Shown: positions 1 through 7,955 of the stretch, in pieces
Position numbering within the stretch: the first letter of the stretch is position 1
Layout: every line of letters begins with the position of its first letter
Assembly (NCBI GenBank): GCA_025463925.1
Contig: JAODBK010000075.1
Location: 1 to 38,904 of the forward strand
Reading direction: 5' to 3'
From: Acidimicrobiales bacterium
GTDB lineage: Bacteria; Actinomycetota; Acidimicrobiia; Acidimicrobiales; AC-14
DNA: 38,904 nt
Translations under genes and position numbers: made by a program
Notes under the pieces: model-generated
The model's database searches: none
Told to the model about the DNA's origin: nothing
The model's input: only the letters and a program-made list of their open reading frames with translations

Positions 1-632
1 CGTCGGAGCCCGGCGTCAGCGTGCCCGGCGATCCCGCCGGCCGCATCCCCGACCAGCTGCTGACCCGACCCGGTGGTGCGGCCCCCGCGGCCGCCACGGT
101 CGCGACCGCGCCGCCACCGGTCGCCACCGGTCCGGAAGGTCACACGCAGCGCCTCCTCACCGTTGTCAAGGCCGGGTCGATCCAGGACGTAAAGGCCACG
201 CCGGGCGACAAGGTCAACGTCTGGCCGCACCTCCTCGTCATCGAGTTCGTCGCGGCGTTGGCGATGACGGCGTTCCTGCTGGTGTTCTCGGCGATCGTCA
301 ATGCGCCGCTGCAGCACAACGCCAACTACAACTTCACGCCGAACCCCTCCAAGGCGCCGTGGTACTTCCTCGGCCTGCAGGAGCTGCTGACGATGTTCCA
401 CCCGATGGTCGCGGGCGTGACCATTCCGGGGATGGGCATCTTCGGCCTGATCCTGGCGCCGTACACCGACCGCAACCCGTCGAACAAGCCGGAGGACCGC
501 AAGTTCGCGATCTCGCTCTTCACGATCTTCATGATGTTCTGGGCGGTGCTCGTCGTGCTGGGCGTGTTCTTCCGCGGCCCGGGCTTCAACTTCACCTTCC
601 CGTGGCGGGACGGGATCTTCTTCGACCTGTGA
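1..632 (+). CDS. qcrB: Cytochrome b subunit of a quinol:cytochrome c reductase, C-terminal part (5' end outside window)
   Basis: This is the 3' end of a cytochrome b gene. The frame is open from base 3 with no stop, so the start lies upstream; the GTG at 21 is probably internal. The visible part begins with an Ala/Pro-rich linker, then has the layout of the b6f subunit IV / cytochrome b C-terminal domain: a membrane helix after WPHLLVIEF, the Qo-site region with the motif KAPWYFLGLQELL, and a last helix near ISLFTIFMMFW. Most cytochromes b have PEWY at the Qo site; here it is APWY, so the usual Glu is absent. The protein would oxidise quinol in the membrane and pass electrons to the Rieske protein encoded 7 bases downstream. 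Haem-ligand helices are not in the window. The family is clear; the exact subclass (bc1 or b6f-like) is not. Confidence 0.88.
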   Translation, partial: SEPGVSVPGDPAGRIPDQLLTRPGGAAPAAATVATAPPPVATGPEGHTQRLLTVVKAGSIQDVKATPGDKVNVWPHLLVIEFVAALAMTAFLLVFSAIVNAPLQHNANYNFTPNPSKAPWYFLGLQELLTMFHPMVAGVTIPGMGIFGLILAPYTDRNPSNKPEDRKFAISLFTIFMMFWAVLVVLGVFFRGPGFNFTFPWRDGIFFDL

Positions 633-639
633 GTCTCGC

Positions 640-1512
640 GTGACCGTCGCCATCGTCGTCATCGTCGTGGTCCTGCTGGCCGCGGTGCTGCTGTTCGCCA
701 ACGCGCGCCGGCGCGACCGCGACGCCGCCATCGGCTCCCTGTCCCGGGAGACCCGCGACCGCGACCGCGGCGAGGCGTCGATCGAGCAGGTGCTCGGCGA
801 CACCGACGCCGAGAAGGTGGCCACCGGCCGCGAGGTCGAGCGGGCGGCCGCGCTGGAACGCCGGCGGGTCGTGGTGCCGGCGACCGTCTCGGCGCCCAAG
901 CCGCCGGCCGTGCCGGTCGACGACGAGACCTACGGCGTGAGCCGGCGCCAGTTCCTCAACCGCGGCATCGTCACGATGATGAGCGTGAGCCTCGGCGGTT
1001 TCGGGCTCTCGATGCTCGCGTTCCTCTGGCCGTCGCTCTCGGGCGGCTTCGGCACCAAGATCCGCGCCGGCAAGGTCGACGACATCCTCAACCAGATCGC
1101 CGACAAGCGCGAGCCCTTCTACGTCGCCGAGGGCCGCTTCTACATCAACCCCTATCCGAAGGACTCGGTGCCGAAGGCCAAGCAGGTCGGCGCGTACAGC
1201 GCGCTGCTGCCCGGCTACGAGGCCGGCGTCGTCGCGCTCTACCAGAAGTGCGTGCACCTCGGCTGTCGCGTCCCGTGGTGCAAGACGTCCCAGTGGTTCG
1301 AGTGCCCCTGCCACGGTTCGCAGTACAACCGGGTCGGGGAGAAGAAGGGCGGCCCGGCGCCACGCGGCCTCGACCGCTTCATCGTCTCGATCGACAACGG
1401 CACGGTCGTCGTCGACACCAGCCCCAGTGGGCTGATCGTCGGCCCGCCCATCGGCACCAACACCACCGGCCAGGAGGCCGAGGGACCGCACTGCATCGGA
1501 AGGGCGGAGTAG
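640..1512 (+). CDS. qcrA: Rieske 2Fe-2S protein of the cytochrome bc complex
   Basis: This 290-residue Rieske subunit takes one electron from quinol at the Qo site and hands it to cytochrome c. Box 1 is C204-V-H206-L-G-C209 and box 2 is C222-P-C224-H225. By analogy with bovine Rieske, C204, H206, C222 and H225 bind the cluster, and C209 and C224 form the disulphide. There is an N-terminal membrane helix (about residues 3-21), a charged Arg/Asp/Glu-rich stretch, then SRRQFLNRG (from S101) before a second helix (about 107-131). The latter resembles a twin-arginine signal used as an anchor. The classical actinobacterial QcrA has three helices, so this two-helix form is a variant. The start is GTG at 640, 7 bases after the cytochrome b stop. 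It is in the same operon as the flanking genes. Confidence 0.95.
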   Translation: MTVAIVVIVVVLLAAVLLFANARRRDRDAAIGSLSRETRDRDRGEASIEQVLGDTDAEKVATGREVERAAALERRRVVVPATVSAPKPPAVPVDDETYGVSRRQFLNRGIVTMMSVSLGGFGLSMLAFLWPSLSGGFGTKIRAGKVDDILNQIADKREPFYVAEGRFYINPYPKDSVPKAKQVGAYSALLPGYEAGVVALYQKCVHLGCRVPWCKTSQWFECPCHGSQYNRVGEKKGGPAPRGLDRFIVSIDNGTVVVDTSPSGLIVGPPIGTNTTGQEAEGPHCIGRAE

Positions 1513-1518
1513 CGCACC

Positions 1519-2526
1519 GTGCTGGCCGCGATGACGCAGCAACAGAAGATCGGGATCGGCATCGCGATCGTCATGGTCGTGGGCGGGCTCGTCTACCTCG
1601 TCAGCTCCCTCCGCCGCGGCCCGGGGGTTGGGGCCGAGATCGAGATCGCGCCCAACCGGCGGCCGTATCTCAACGACGACCAACTCGAGGGCCCCAAGCT
1701 CGACCGGTCGCTGACGTGGGCGATGGTCATGCTCGGCATCCTGGCCGTCGGGCTGCCGGCGTACTGGCTGCGCGAGCCGCACCGGCAAGCCGGCAACGGC
1801 TTCGACCGCGGCAAGGCGTGGTTCGCGGCCAAGGCGGTCACCGACGGGCTCCGGCTGTTCCAAGCGGCGCCGGGCGTCCCGCCCACGCCGCGCGAGGCCC
1901 ACTTCGGATGCGAGACCTGCCACGGCGTGAAGGGCATCGGTGGCTCGACGACGTTCAGCATCCTCACGGATCCGGCGAATCCGAAGTCGGCCCAGCGCCA
2001 GGTGAAGTGGCAGTGCCCGCCCCTCAACACCGTGGCGTTGCGCTATCGCGACGACGAGATCAAGACGATCATCGTGTACGGCCGGCAGGGCACGCCGATG
2101 CCGCCGTGGGGCGTGGCCGGCGGCGGTCCGATGAACGACCAGCAGATCAACGATCTCATCGCGTACCTGCACTCGATCGCGCTCAGTCCGAAGGACGCGC
2201 AGGCGGCGTCGCTCAAGGACTACGGCAGCACCGACGGCAAGGCGTTGTTCGACGGGTACTGCGCCCGGTGCCACACCCAGGGGTACTCGTACGGTGAGCC
2301 CGGAGTGGAGGGCGGCGGTGGCTCGCTCGGGTTCAGCCTCGTCGACGGCGCCACCAAGCGGCGGTTCCCCGACATTGCCAGCCATGTCGAATGGGTCACC
2401 AACACTGCGGAGTTCGGGAAGGCCTACGGCATCGGGGGAATCAGCCACGGCGTGATGCCGCACTTCGGCGACCTGCTCAGCGCCGACCAGATCAAGGCCA
2501 TCGTCGACTACGAGCGGACCCTCTGA
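1519..2526 (+). CDS. Membrane-anchored dihaem cytochrome c
   Basis: This 335-residue protein has one N-terminal membrane helix (about residues 10-30), a second hydrophobic stretch near residues 69-85, and two class I cytochrome c domains. The haem motifs are C131-E-T-C134-H135 and C248-A-R-C251-H252. It probably accepts electrons from the Rieske protein on the outer face of the membrane and passes them to a terminal oxidase, as dihaem QcrC does in other Actinobacteria. The gene order here (b, Rieske, dihaem c) differs from the usual actinobacterial qcrC-qcrA-qcrB. The GTG at 1519 is the longest start; an in-frame ATG at 1531 is equally possible and loses four residues. Its stop overlaps the next ATG by one base (TGATG). 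Confidence 0.9.
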   Translation: MLAAMTQQQKIGIGIAIVMVVGGLVYLVSSLRRGPGVGAEIEIAPNRRPYLNDDQLEGPKLDRSLTWAMVMLGILAVGLPAYWLREPHRQAGNGFDRGKAWFAAKAVTDGLRLFQAAPGVPPTPREAHFGCETCHGVKGIGGSTTFSILTDPANPKSAQRQVKWQCPPLNTVALRYRDDEIKTIIVYGRQGTPMPPWGVAGGGPMNDQQINDLIAYLHSIALSPKDAQAASLKDYGSTDGKALFDGYCARCHTQGYSYGEPGVEGGGGSLGFSLVDGATKRRFPDIASHVEWVTNTAEFGKAYGIGGISHGVMPHFGDLLSADQIKAIVDYERTL

Positions 2527-3248
2527 TGGATCACGTGCTCGCCACCGTCTGGGCCTGGGACCCGTTCCTCAAAGGGATCGTCTTCGTCCTCGCGGCCGTC
2601 GTGATCCTCTGCGGGTCGGTGTACATGATCCTCTCCACCGACCTGGGCGCCCGGCTCGGGTTCCTGGTCGCGGGCGCGGCGCTGTTCGGCTGGATCTTCA
2701 TCATGGGCACCGTCTGGACGGCGTACGGCATCGGCTTCAAGGGCCGCCCACCGACGTGGAAGCCGAAGCAGGTGATCAGCGGCGACATCGGCCGGTCGGC
2801 GTCCACCGTGCTGGCCGACTTCCCGGGCCGATGGCGCAAGCTCGACGTGGCGTCGCCTGAGGTCGCGGACGCGCAAGCCGCGGCCGACGTCGTGCTCACC
2901 ACCAGCGGTCCGTTCAAGAAGACGACGGACTACAAGACGTTCGCGGCGTACGAGAAGGGGGGCGAGAAGCACGTCCTCACGCTGCTCCACAAGCCCCATT
3001 ACCTGGTGCTCCAGGTCCAGCCGCTCATCGCGGTGCCGACCGGTTCGACGGCCCAGCCCCAGCCCGATCCGACGAAGCCGGTGGTGTCGGTGGTGATGGT
3101 GCGCGACCTCGGCTCGTTGCGGCAGCCGGCGTTCGTCATCACCCTGTCCACGGGCTTGCTCTTCTTCGTCTTCTGTCTCGCGCTGCACCTGCGGGACAAG
3201 GCGATCATGGCCTTGCGGAGCGCCCCGCCGGCGCCGGCGACGGGGTAG
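2526..3248 (+). CDS. Unrecognised membrane protein between cytochrome bc and complex I genes
   Basis: This 240-residue protein belongs to no family I recognise. It has two N-terminal membrane helices (about residues 13-36 and 42-66), a soluble middle part of about 140 residues without Cys pairs, haem motifs or an obvious catalytic signature, and a C-terminal helix (about 207-228) followed by a short basic tail. The ATG at 2526 overlaps the cytochrome c stop by one base, so translation is probably coupled. nuoA starts 8 bases after its stop. The position suggests an accessory or assembly subunit of the bc complex, or a link between it and complex I; this is inference from context only. Confidence 0.8.
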   Translation: MDHVLATVWAWDPFLKGIVFVLAAVVILCGSVYMILSTDLGARLGFLVAGAALFGWIFIMGTVWTAYGIGFKGRPPTWKPKQVISGDIGRSASTVLADFPGRWRKLDVASPEVADAQAAADVVLTTSGPFKKTTDYKTFAAYEKGGEKHVLTLLHKPHYLVLQVQPLIAVPTGSTAQPQPDPTKPVVSVVMVRDLGSLRQPAFVITLSTGLLFFVFCLALHLRDKAIMALRSAPPAPATG

Positions 3249-3256
3249 GTCGGCGC

Positions 3257-3724
3257 GTGGCGCAGTACCTCCCGCTGCTGGCGATGCTCATCCTCGCCAC
3301 CGTGTTCGCCGGCGGGTCGTTCCTGGCGTCGGGGTTGCTCGCGCCCAAGCGGCCGACGCTGGCCAAGGCGGCGCCGTACGAGTGCGGGATCGTGCCGGAC
3401 CGCGAGCCGGCCGAGCGCTTCCCGGTGCGGTTCTATCTCGTGGCGATGATCTTCATCATCTTCGACATCGAGATCATCTTCCTCTACCCGTGGGCGGTGA
3501 TCTTCCGGCAGCTCAAGGGGTTCGGGATCTTCGAGATGGTGCTGTTCACCGTGGCGGTGTTCGTGTCACTGGTGTACCTCCTCGCCAACGGCGCGCTCGA
3601 CTGGGGCCCGGCGAAGCGGCTGATGGCGACGCCGACGGTCGACCCCGCCGGCGCGCGCGATCCCCGGCGCACCAGCTCGAGCACCGTGCGCCGCATCGGC
3701 CCCACCGGCAAGGAAGCCGCGTAG
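3257..3724 (+). CDS. nuoA: NADH-quinone oxidoreductase subunit A (nuo1)
   Basis: Small membrane subunit of complex I, 155 residues with three predicted helices. It has the conserved loop Y41-E-C43-G between helices 1 and 2 and the acidic motif [11 protein letters not shown] in helix 2. The Cys in the loop matches the ND3 Cys39 position known from mitochondria. The protein is longer than typical NuoA because of a hydrophilic tail rich in Arg, Thr and Pro after the third helix (about residues 120-155). The start is GTG. It is the first gene of the 14-gene nuo1 set, but the gap to the upstream gene is only 8 bases, so it is probably cotranscribed with the cytochrome bc genes. Confidence 0.95.
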   Translation: MAQYLPLLAMLILATVFAGGSFLASGLLAPKRPTLAKAAPYECGIVPDREPAERFPVRFYLVAMIFIIFDIEIIFLYPWAVIFRQLKGFGIFEMVLFTVAVFVSLVYLLANGALDWGPAKRLMATPTVDPAGARDPRRTSSSTVRRIGPTGKEAA

Positions 3725-3726
3725 CG

Positions 3727-4248
3727 ATGGGTCTCGAGGAGTTCCAGTACAACTTCCTCACCGGCCGGGTCGAGGACCTGGTGAAGTGGGCCCGGCGCAA
3801 CAGCGTGTGGCCGGCGACGTTCGGCCTGGCGTGCTGCGCCATCGAGATGATGGCCACCGGCGCCGCCCACTACGACCTGTCGCGCTTCGGCATGGAGGTC
3901 TTCCGGGCTTCGCCCCGGCAGGCCGACCTCATGATCGTCGCCGGCCGGGTGAGCCAGAAGATGGCGCCGGTGCTCCGCCAGATCTACGACCAGATGATGG
4001 AGCCCAAGTGGGTCATCTCGATGGGCGTGTGCGCGTCGAGCGGCGGGATGTTCAACAACTACGCCATCGTCCAGGGCGTCGACCAGATCGTGCCGGTCGA
4101 CGTCTACACGCCCGGCTGCCCGCCCGGTCCCGAGACGCTGATACACGGCATCCTGACCCTGCACGAGCAGATCCGTACCGGCGAGATCATCCGCCGGCGC
4201 GAGGCGACCGGCGGGGGCGCCGAGATCACGCTGCCGGCCCATGGCTGA
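3727..4248 (+). CDS. nuoB: NADH-quinone oxidoreductase subunit B (nuo1)
   Basis: Carries cluster N2, the last iron-sulphur centre before quinone. The 173-residue protein has the four ligands C36, C37, C102 and C131, with the same spacing (65 and 29) as E. coli NuoB. The motifs are [16 protein letters not shown] and PGCPPGPE. The ATG lies two bases after the nuoA stop. The end overlaps nuoC by 8 bases. NuoB sits between NuoD and the membrane subunit NuoH at the quinone site. Confidence 0.97.
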   Translation: MGLEEFQYNFLTGRVEDLVKWARRNSVWPATFGLACCAIEMMATGAAHYDLSRFGMEVFRASPRQADLMIVAGRVSQKMAPVLRQIYDQMMEPKWVISMGVCASSGGMFNNYAIVQGVDQIVPVDVYTPGCPPGPETLIHGILTLHEQIRTGEIIRRREATGGGAEITLPAHG

Positions 4249-4756
4249 CGTCGAGGAAGCCGTCCACGACGCGGCTGCGCCCGGACCGGAGCTGGTGCAC
4301 GGCGCGCCGGTGTCGCTCTCGCGCGGCCAACGGTGCCTGCACCCGTCGCGCGAGCAGTACCTGGAGTTGATCAGGACGTTGCGCGACGAGGACGAGTACC
4401 GCATGTGCGTCGACCTGACGGCGTGCGACTACCTCCAGAACCCGGGGCGCGCGCTGCCCGACCGCATCGCGCCGGAGCGGTTCGAAGTGGTGGTCAACCT
4501 CTTGTCGCTGAAGCACCAGTCGCGCATCCGGGTGCGGGTGCAGGTACCAGAGTCGGACGCGGTGCTGCCGTCGCTCTACGCGAGCTATCCGGGCACCGAA
4601 GCACTGGAGCGCGAGGTCTACGACCTGTTCGGCATCGTGTTCACCGACCACCCCGACCTGTCTCGGATCCTCATGCCCGACGACTGGGAGGGCCACCCCC
4701 TCCGCAAGGACTACGGCATCGGCCGGATCCCCGTGCAGTTCAAGGAGGCGAGGTAG
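4241..4756 (+). CDS. nuoC: NADH-quinone oxidoreductase subunit C (nuo1)
   Basis: Peripheral 30-kDa-type subunit that packs against NuoD; it has no cofactor. It has 171 residues, short for the family because the N-terminal part is reduced. The family signature is present in the C-terminal half: [20 protein letters not shown] followed by [17 protein letters not shown]. The start ATG lies inside the end of nuoB (8-base overlap). The stop is directly followed by the GTG of nuoD, and AAGGAGG just before the stop (about 4742-4748) is a strong ribosome-binding site for nuoD. Confidence 0.96.
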   Translation: MADVEEAVHDAAAPGPELVHGAPVSLSRGQRCLHPSREQYLELIRTLRDEDEYRMCVDLTACDYLQNPGRALPDRIAPERFEVVVNLLSLKHQSRIRVRVQVPESDAVLPSLYASYPGTEALEREVYDLFGIVFTDHPDLSRILMPDDWEGHPLRKDYGIGRIPVQFKEAR

Positions 4757-6076
4757 GTGGCGAAGACCGTCGACCTGATCGCCGAGACCGCCGAGCCCTC
4801 GCAGGAGATGCAGCCGCGGTCGCTCACGAGCGGGGTCGAGGCGCTCCGCGAGGAAGGCGCGGTGCTCCGCATCCCGAACCTGCCCGAGGGTGTCGACGAG
4901 CTGCCCACCGAGGACGAGACGATGATCATCAACATGGGGCCGCAGCACCCCAGCACCCATGGCGTGCTGCGCCTCATGCTCGAGCTCGACGGCGAGACCG
5001 TGCTGCGGTCGAAACCCATCATCGGCTACCTCCACACGGGCATGGAGAAGACCGGCGAGGACCTCACCTACCTGCAGGGCACCACCAACACCACGCGGAT
5101 GGACTATCTCGCGCCGCTGTTCAACGAGCTGGTGTTCTCGCTGGCCGCCGAGAAGTTGCTCGACGTCGAGATCCCGGAGCGGGCGACGTGGATCCGCATG
5201 CTGATGACCGAGCTGAACCGCATCTCGTCGCACTTCACGTTCCTCGCCACCAATGGCATGGACCTCGGCGCGTCGACGATGATGATCTTCGGCTTCCGCG
5301 AGCGCGAGGCGCTCCTGGCCTTCTTCGAGAAGTGCTCCGGGCTGCGGATGAACCACAACTACATCCGCGTCGGGGGCGTCGCCGCCGACCTGCCCGATGG
5401 CTGGCGCGACGACGTGCTGTTCCTCCTCGACGACCTGCCCGAGCGGCTGATCGACTACGACACCCTCTTCACCGGGCAGACGATCTGGCAGGAGCGCAGC
5501 CAAGGGGTGGGCGTGCTCACCGCCGACGAGGCCATCGCGCTGGGCGTCACCGGCCCGATCCTCCGGGCCACCGGCGTGCCCTGGGACCTGCGCCGGACGA
5601 TGCCGTACCTGTTCTACGACCAGGTGGACTTCGACGTGGTGGTCGGCACCTACGGCGACACCTTCGACCGGTACGCGATCCGTGTCAACGAGATCCGCGA
5701 GTCCATCAGGATCGTGCGCCAGATCCTCGAGCGCCTGCCCAAGGGCGACTATCGCGTCCAGGACAAGAAGGTGACCCCGCCGCCGCGCGCCCGGATCGAC
5801 GAGTCGATGGAAGCGCTGATCCATCACTTCAAGCTCTTCACCGAGGGCCTGAAGGTGCCCGAGGGCGAGGTCTACGTGCCGATCGAGTCGCCGCGGGGTG
5901 AGCTCGGCTGCTACATGGTGAGCGACGGCACCGCCAAGCCCTACCGCATGCACATTCGCGGGCCCAGCTTCGTCAATCTCCAGGCGCTCCCGCACCTGAT
6001 GCACGGTGGCCTCGTCGCCGACGCCGTCGCGGTGATCTCGAGTTGCGACCCGGTCCTCGGCGAGGTGGACCGCTGA
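4757..6076 (+). CDS. nuoD: NADH-quinone oxidoreductase subunit D (nuo1)
   Basis: The 49-kDa subunit, 439 residues, forms most of the quinone head-group pocket. The pocket His is H68 in GPQHPSTHG and the pocket Tyr is Y117 in RMDYLAPLFNE; both are the canonical residues. At the position of mitochondrial NDUFS2 Arg85 the motif is H-T94-G, so the methylatable Arg is absent. The C-terminus ends in LGEVDR, as is usual. There is an N-terminal extension of about 50 residues before the conserved core. The start is GTG, directly after the nuoC stop, served by the AAGGAGG about 9 bases upstream. Confidence 0.97.
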   Translation: MAKTVDLIAETAEPSQEMQPRSLTSGVEALREEGAVLRIPNLPEGVDELPTEDETMIINMGPQHPSTHGVLRLMLELDGETVLRSKPIIGYLHTGMEKTGEDLTYLQGTTNTTRMDYLAPLFNELVFSLAAEKLLDVEIPERATWIRMLMTELNRISSHFTFLATNGMDLGASTMMIFGFREREALLAFFEKCSGLRMNHNYIRVGGVAADLPDGWRDDVLFLLDDLPERLIDYDTLFTGQTIWQERSQGVGVLTADEAIALGVTGPILRATGVPWDLRRTMPYLFYDQVDFDVVVGTYGDTFDRYAIRVNEIRESIRIVRQILERLPKGDYRVQDKKVTPPPRARIDESMEALIHHFKLFTEGLKVPEGEVYVPIESPRGELGCYMVSDGTAKPYRMHIRGPSFVNLQALPHLMHGGLVADAVAVISSCDPVLGEVDR

Positions 6077-6651
6077 TGGCCCGGCTGACCCAGGAGAACG
6101 TCGAGCGCGCCCGCGAGATCATCTCGCGCTACCCCGCGTCACGGTCGGCACTCCTGCCGCTGCTGTACCTCGCGCAGGAGCAGGACGGGTGGATCGACGA
6201 CTCCGCCATGGAGCACATCGGCGACCTGCTGGACCTCACGCCGGCGCAGGTGCTCGGGACCTGCAGCTTCTACACGATGTTCAAGCGGCAACCGGTCGGC
6301 CGGCACCTGGTGTCGGTGTGCACGAACATCGCGTGCTTGTTGAACGGTGGCTACGAGCTGCTCGAGCACGCCGAGGCCCGGCTCGGCGTGGTCGTCGACG
6401 AGACGACGCCCGACGGCGAGTTCACCCTCGAAGAGGTCGAGTGCCTGGCCGACTGCGACCGGGCGCCGTGCCTGCAGGTGAACTACCGCTTCTTCGGCAA
6501 CGTCACCCACGACGACTTCGACCGGCTGGTGGACGACCTCCGCGCCGGCCGCTTGGCCGAGACGGTCCCGGCGCATGGCGTGCTGAATCGCGAGCAGCCG
6601 CCGCCGGTCTCGGTGCGCCGCGCCGACGCGCCGCACGGTGCTGGGGACTGA
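6076..6651 (+). CDS. nuoE: NADH-quinone oxidoreductase subunit E (nuo1)
   Basis: The 24-kDa thioredoxin-like subunit of the NADH-oxidising module, 191 residues. It binds 2Fe-2S cluster N1a through C82, C87, C123 and C127 (motifs CTNIAC and CLADC). It works with NuoF. I chose the ATG at 6076, which overlaps the nuoD stop by one base (TGATG); a longer in-frame GTG at 6043 would run into nuoD. The final 20 residues (after about residue 170) are Pro/Arg-rich and likely disordered. The nuo2 operon has no counterpart. Confidence 0.95.
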   Translation: MARLTQENVERAREIISRYPASRSALLPLLYLAQEQDGWIDDSAMEHIGDLLDLTPAQVLGTCSFYTMFKRQPVGRHLVSVCTNIACLLNGGYELLEHAEARLGVVVDETTPDGEFTLEEVECLADCDRAPCLQVNYRFFGNVTHDDFDRLVDDLRAGRLAETVPAHGVLNREQPPPVSVRRADAPHGAGD

Positions 6652-7955
6652 TGGCCTTCCGCGACGCGCCCGACATCCTCACGAGCCGGCTGCGGTACGA
6701 GGACTCGCACACGCTGGAGCGGTTCCTCGCGACCGGCGGCTACGACGGGCTCCGGGCCGCGGTCGCCCGGCCGGCGGACGAGATCGTCGAGGAGGTGAAG
6801 ACGTCGGGGCTGCGCGGCCGCGGCGGCGCCGGCTTCGCCACCGGGCAGAAGTGGAGCTTCCTTCCGGCCGACGTGTTCCCGCGCTACCTCGTCGTCAACG
6901 GCGACGAAGGCGAGCCGGCGACGTTCAAGGACCACATGCTGATCGAGCGCGACCCGCATCAGCTCATCGAGGGGATCGCGATCGCGTCGTACGCGATCAA
7001 GTGCACCAAGGCGTTCCTGTACCTGCGCGGCGAGTTCGCTCTCGGGCACGAGCGCATGAGCCGGGCGCTGCGGGAGGCGTACACCCACGGGGCGCTGGGT
7101 CGCAACGTGTTCGGTTCGGGCTTCGACATCGACATCGTCCTGCATCCCGGCGCCGGCGCCTACATCTGCGGCGAGGAGACCGCGCTGTTGAGCAGCCTCG
7201 AGGGCTTCCGCGGCGAGCCGCGGATCCGCCCGCCCTTCCCGGCGGTGAAGGGGCTGTACCAGAAGCCCACCGTCGTCAACAACGTGGAGACGCTCGCCAA
7301 CATGGCGTGGATCGTCCTCAACGGCGGCGCGGCATACGCCGCGCTCGGGCAGGGCCGGTCAACCGGCACCCGCTTGCTGTCGCTGTCGGGCCACGTCAAC
7401 CGGCCGGGGAACTACGAGGTCGAGCTGGCGAAGTCGACCTTCCGCGACCTCTTCTACGACCCGGCGCTAGGCGGCGGCATCAAGGGCGGCCGCGAGGTGA
7501 AGGCGTTCATCCCCGGCGGCGCGTCGGCGCCGTGGTTCGGGCCCGACCAGCTCGACTGCCCGCTCGACCTGGACGAGGTCCAGCAGCGGGGCTCGATGAT
7601 GGGATCGGGATCGGTCGTGGTGATGGACGAGACCACCTGCCCGGTGCGCGCCGCGTGGCGCATCACCAAGTTCTTCGCCCACGAGAGCTGCGGGAAGTGC
7701 ACGCCGTGCCGCGAGGGCAGCGGCTGGCTCGAGAAGGTGTTGCGGCGCATCGAGCTGGGCGCCGGCCGCGAGGAGGACCTCGACCTCCTGCTCGACGTGT
7801 GCGACAACCTGGCACCCGGGCTCTCGTGGCCGCCGGGGCAGACGACGATCTGCGTGCTGGGGCCGTCGATCCCGTCGCCGATCTACACCTCGATCCGCAT
7901 GTTCCGCGACGAGTACCTGACCCACGTCAAAGAAGGCGGCTGCCCGTTCTCATGA
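6651..7955 (+). CDS. nuoF: NADH-quinone oxidoreductase subunit F, NADH- and FMN-binding (nuo1)
   Basis: The 51-kDa subunit oxidises NADH with FMN and passes electrons to cluster N3. It has 434 residues. The FMN/NADH glycine-rich motif GRGGAGFATG is near residues 54-63, the second nucleotide motif GAGAYICGEETALLSSLEG follows, and a SLBB fold lies in the middle. The N3 ligands are C347, C350 and C353 (SCGKCTPCREG) and C401 (TTICVLGPS). The last spacing is 48 residues rather than the 41 of E. coli, because of a short insertion with LSWPPGQ. The ATG overlaps the nuoE stop by one base and the end overlaps nuoG by four (ATGA). Confidence 0.97.
   Translation: MAFRDAPDILTSRLRYEDSHTLERFLATGGYDGLRAAVARPADEIVEEVKTSGLRGRGGAGFATGQKWSFLPADVFPRYLVVNGDEGEPATFKDHMLIERDPHQLIEGIAIASYAIKCTKAFLYLRGEFALGHERMSRALREAYTHGALGRNVFGSGFDIDIVLHPGAGAYICGEETALLSSLEGFRGEPRIRPPFPAVKGLYQKPTVVNNVETLANMAWIVLNGGAAYAALGQGRSTGTRLLSLSGHVNRPGNYEVELAKSTFRDLFYDPALGGGIKGGREVKAFIPGGASAPWFGPDQLDCPLDLDEVQQRGSMMGSGSVVVMDETTCPVRAAWRITKFFAHESCGKCTPCREGSGWLEKVLRRIELGAGREEDLDLLLDVCDNLAPGLSWPPGQTTICVLGPSIPSPIYTSIRMFRDEYLTHVKEGGCPFS

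Noticed and set aside
592-2463. Long - strand open frame opposite the Rieske and cytochrome c genes
   Set aside because: The product is Arg/Asp/Val-rich with no recognisable motif and lies antisense to clear genes; long antisense frames are expected at this GC content. The same holds for those at 4226-6004, 8690-10372, 13330-15006, 15228-16901, 16544-18376, 23541-25676, 25316-27178 and 29869-31683.
6043-6075. Upstream GTG start for nuoE
   Set aside because: It would place 33 bases of nuoE inside nuoD; the ATG at 6076 with a one-base overlap fits the operon pattern and aligns with the family N-terminus.
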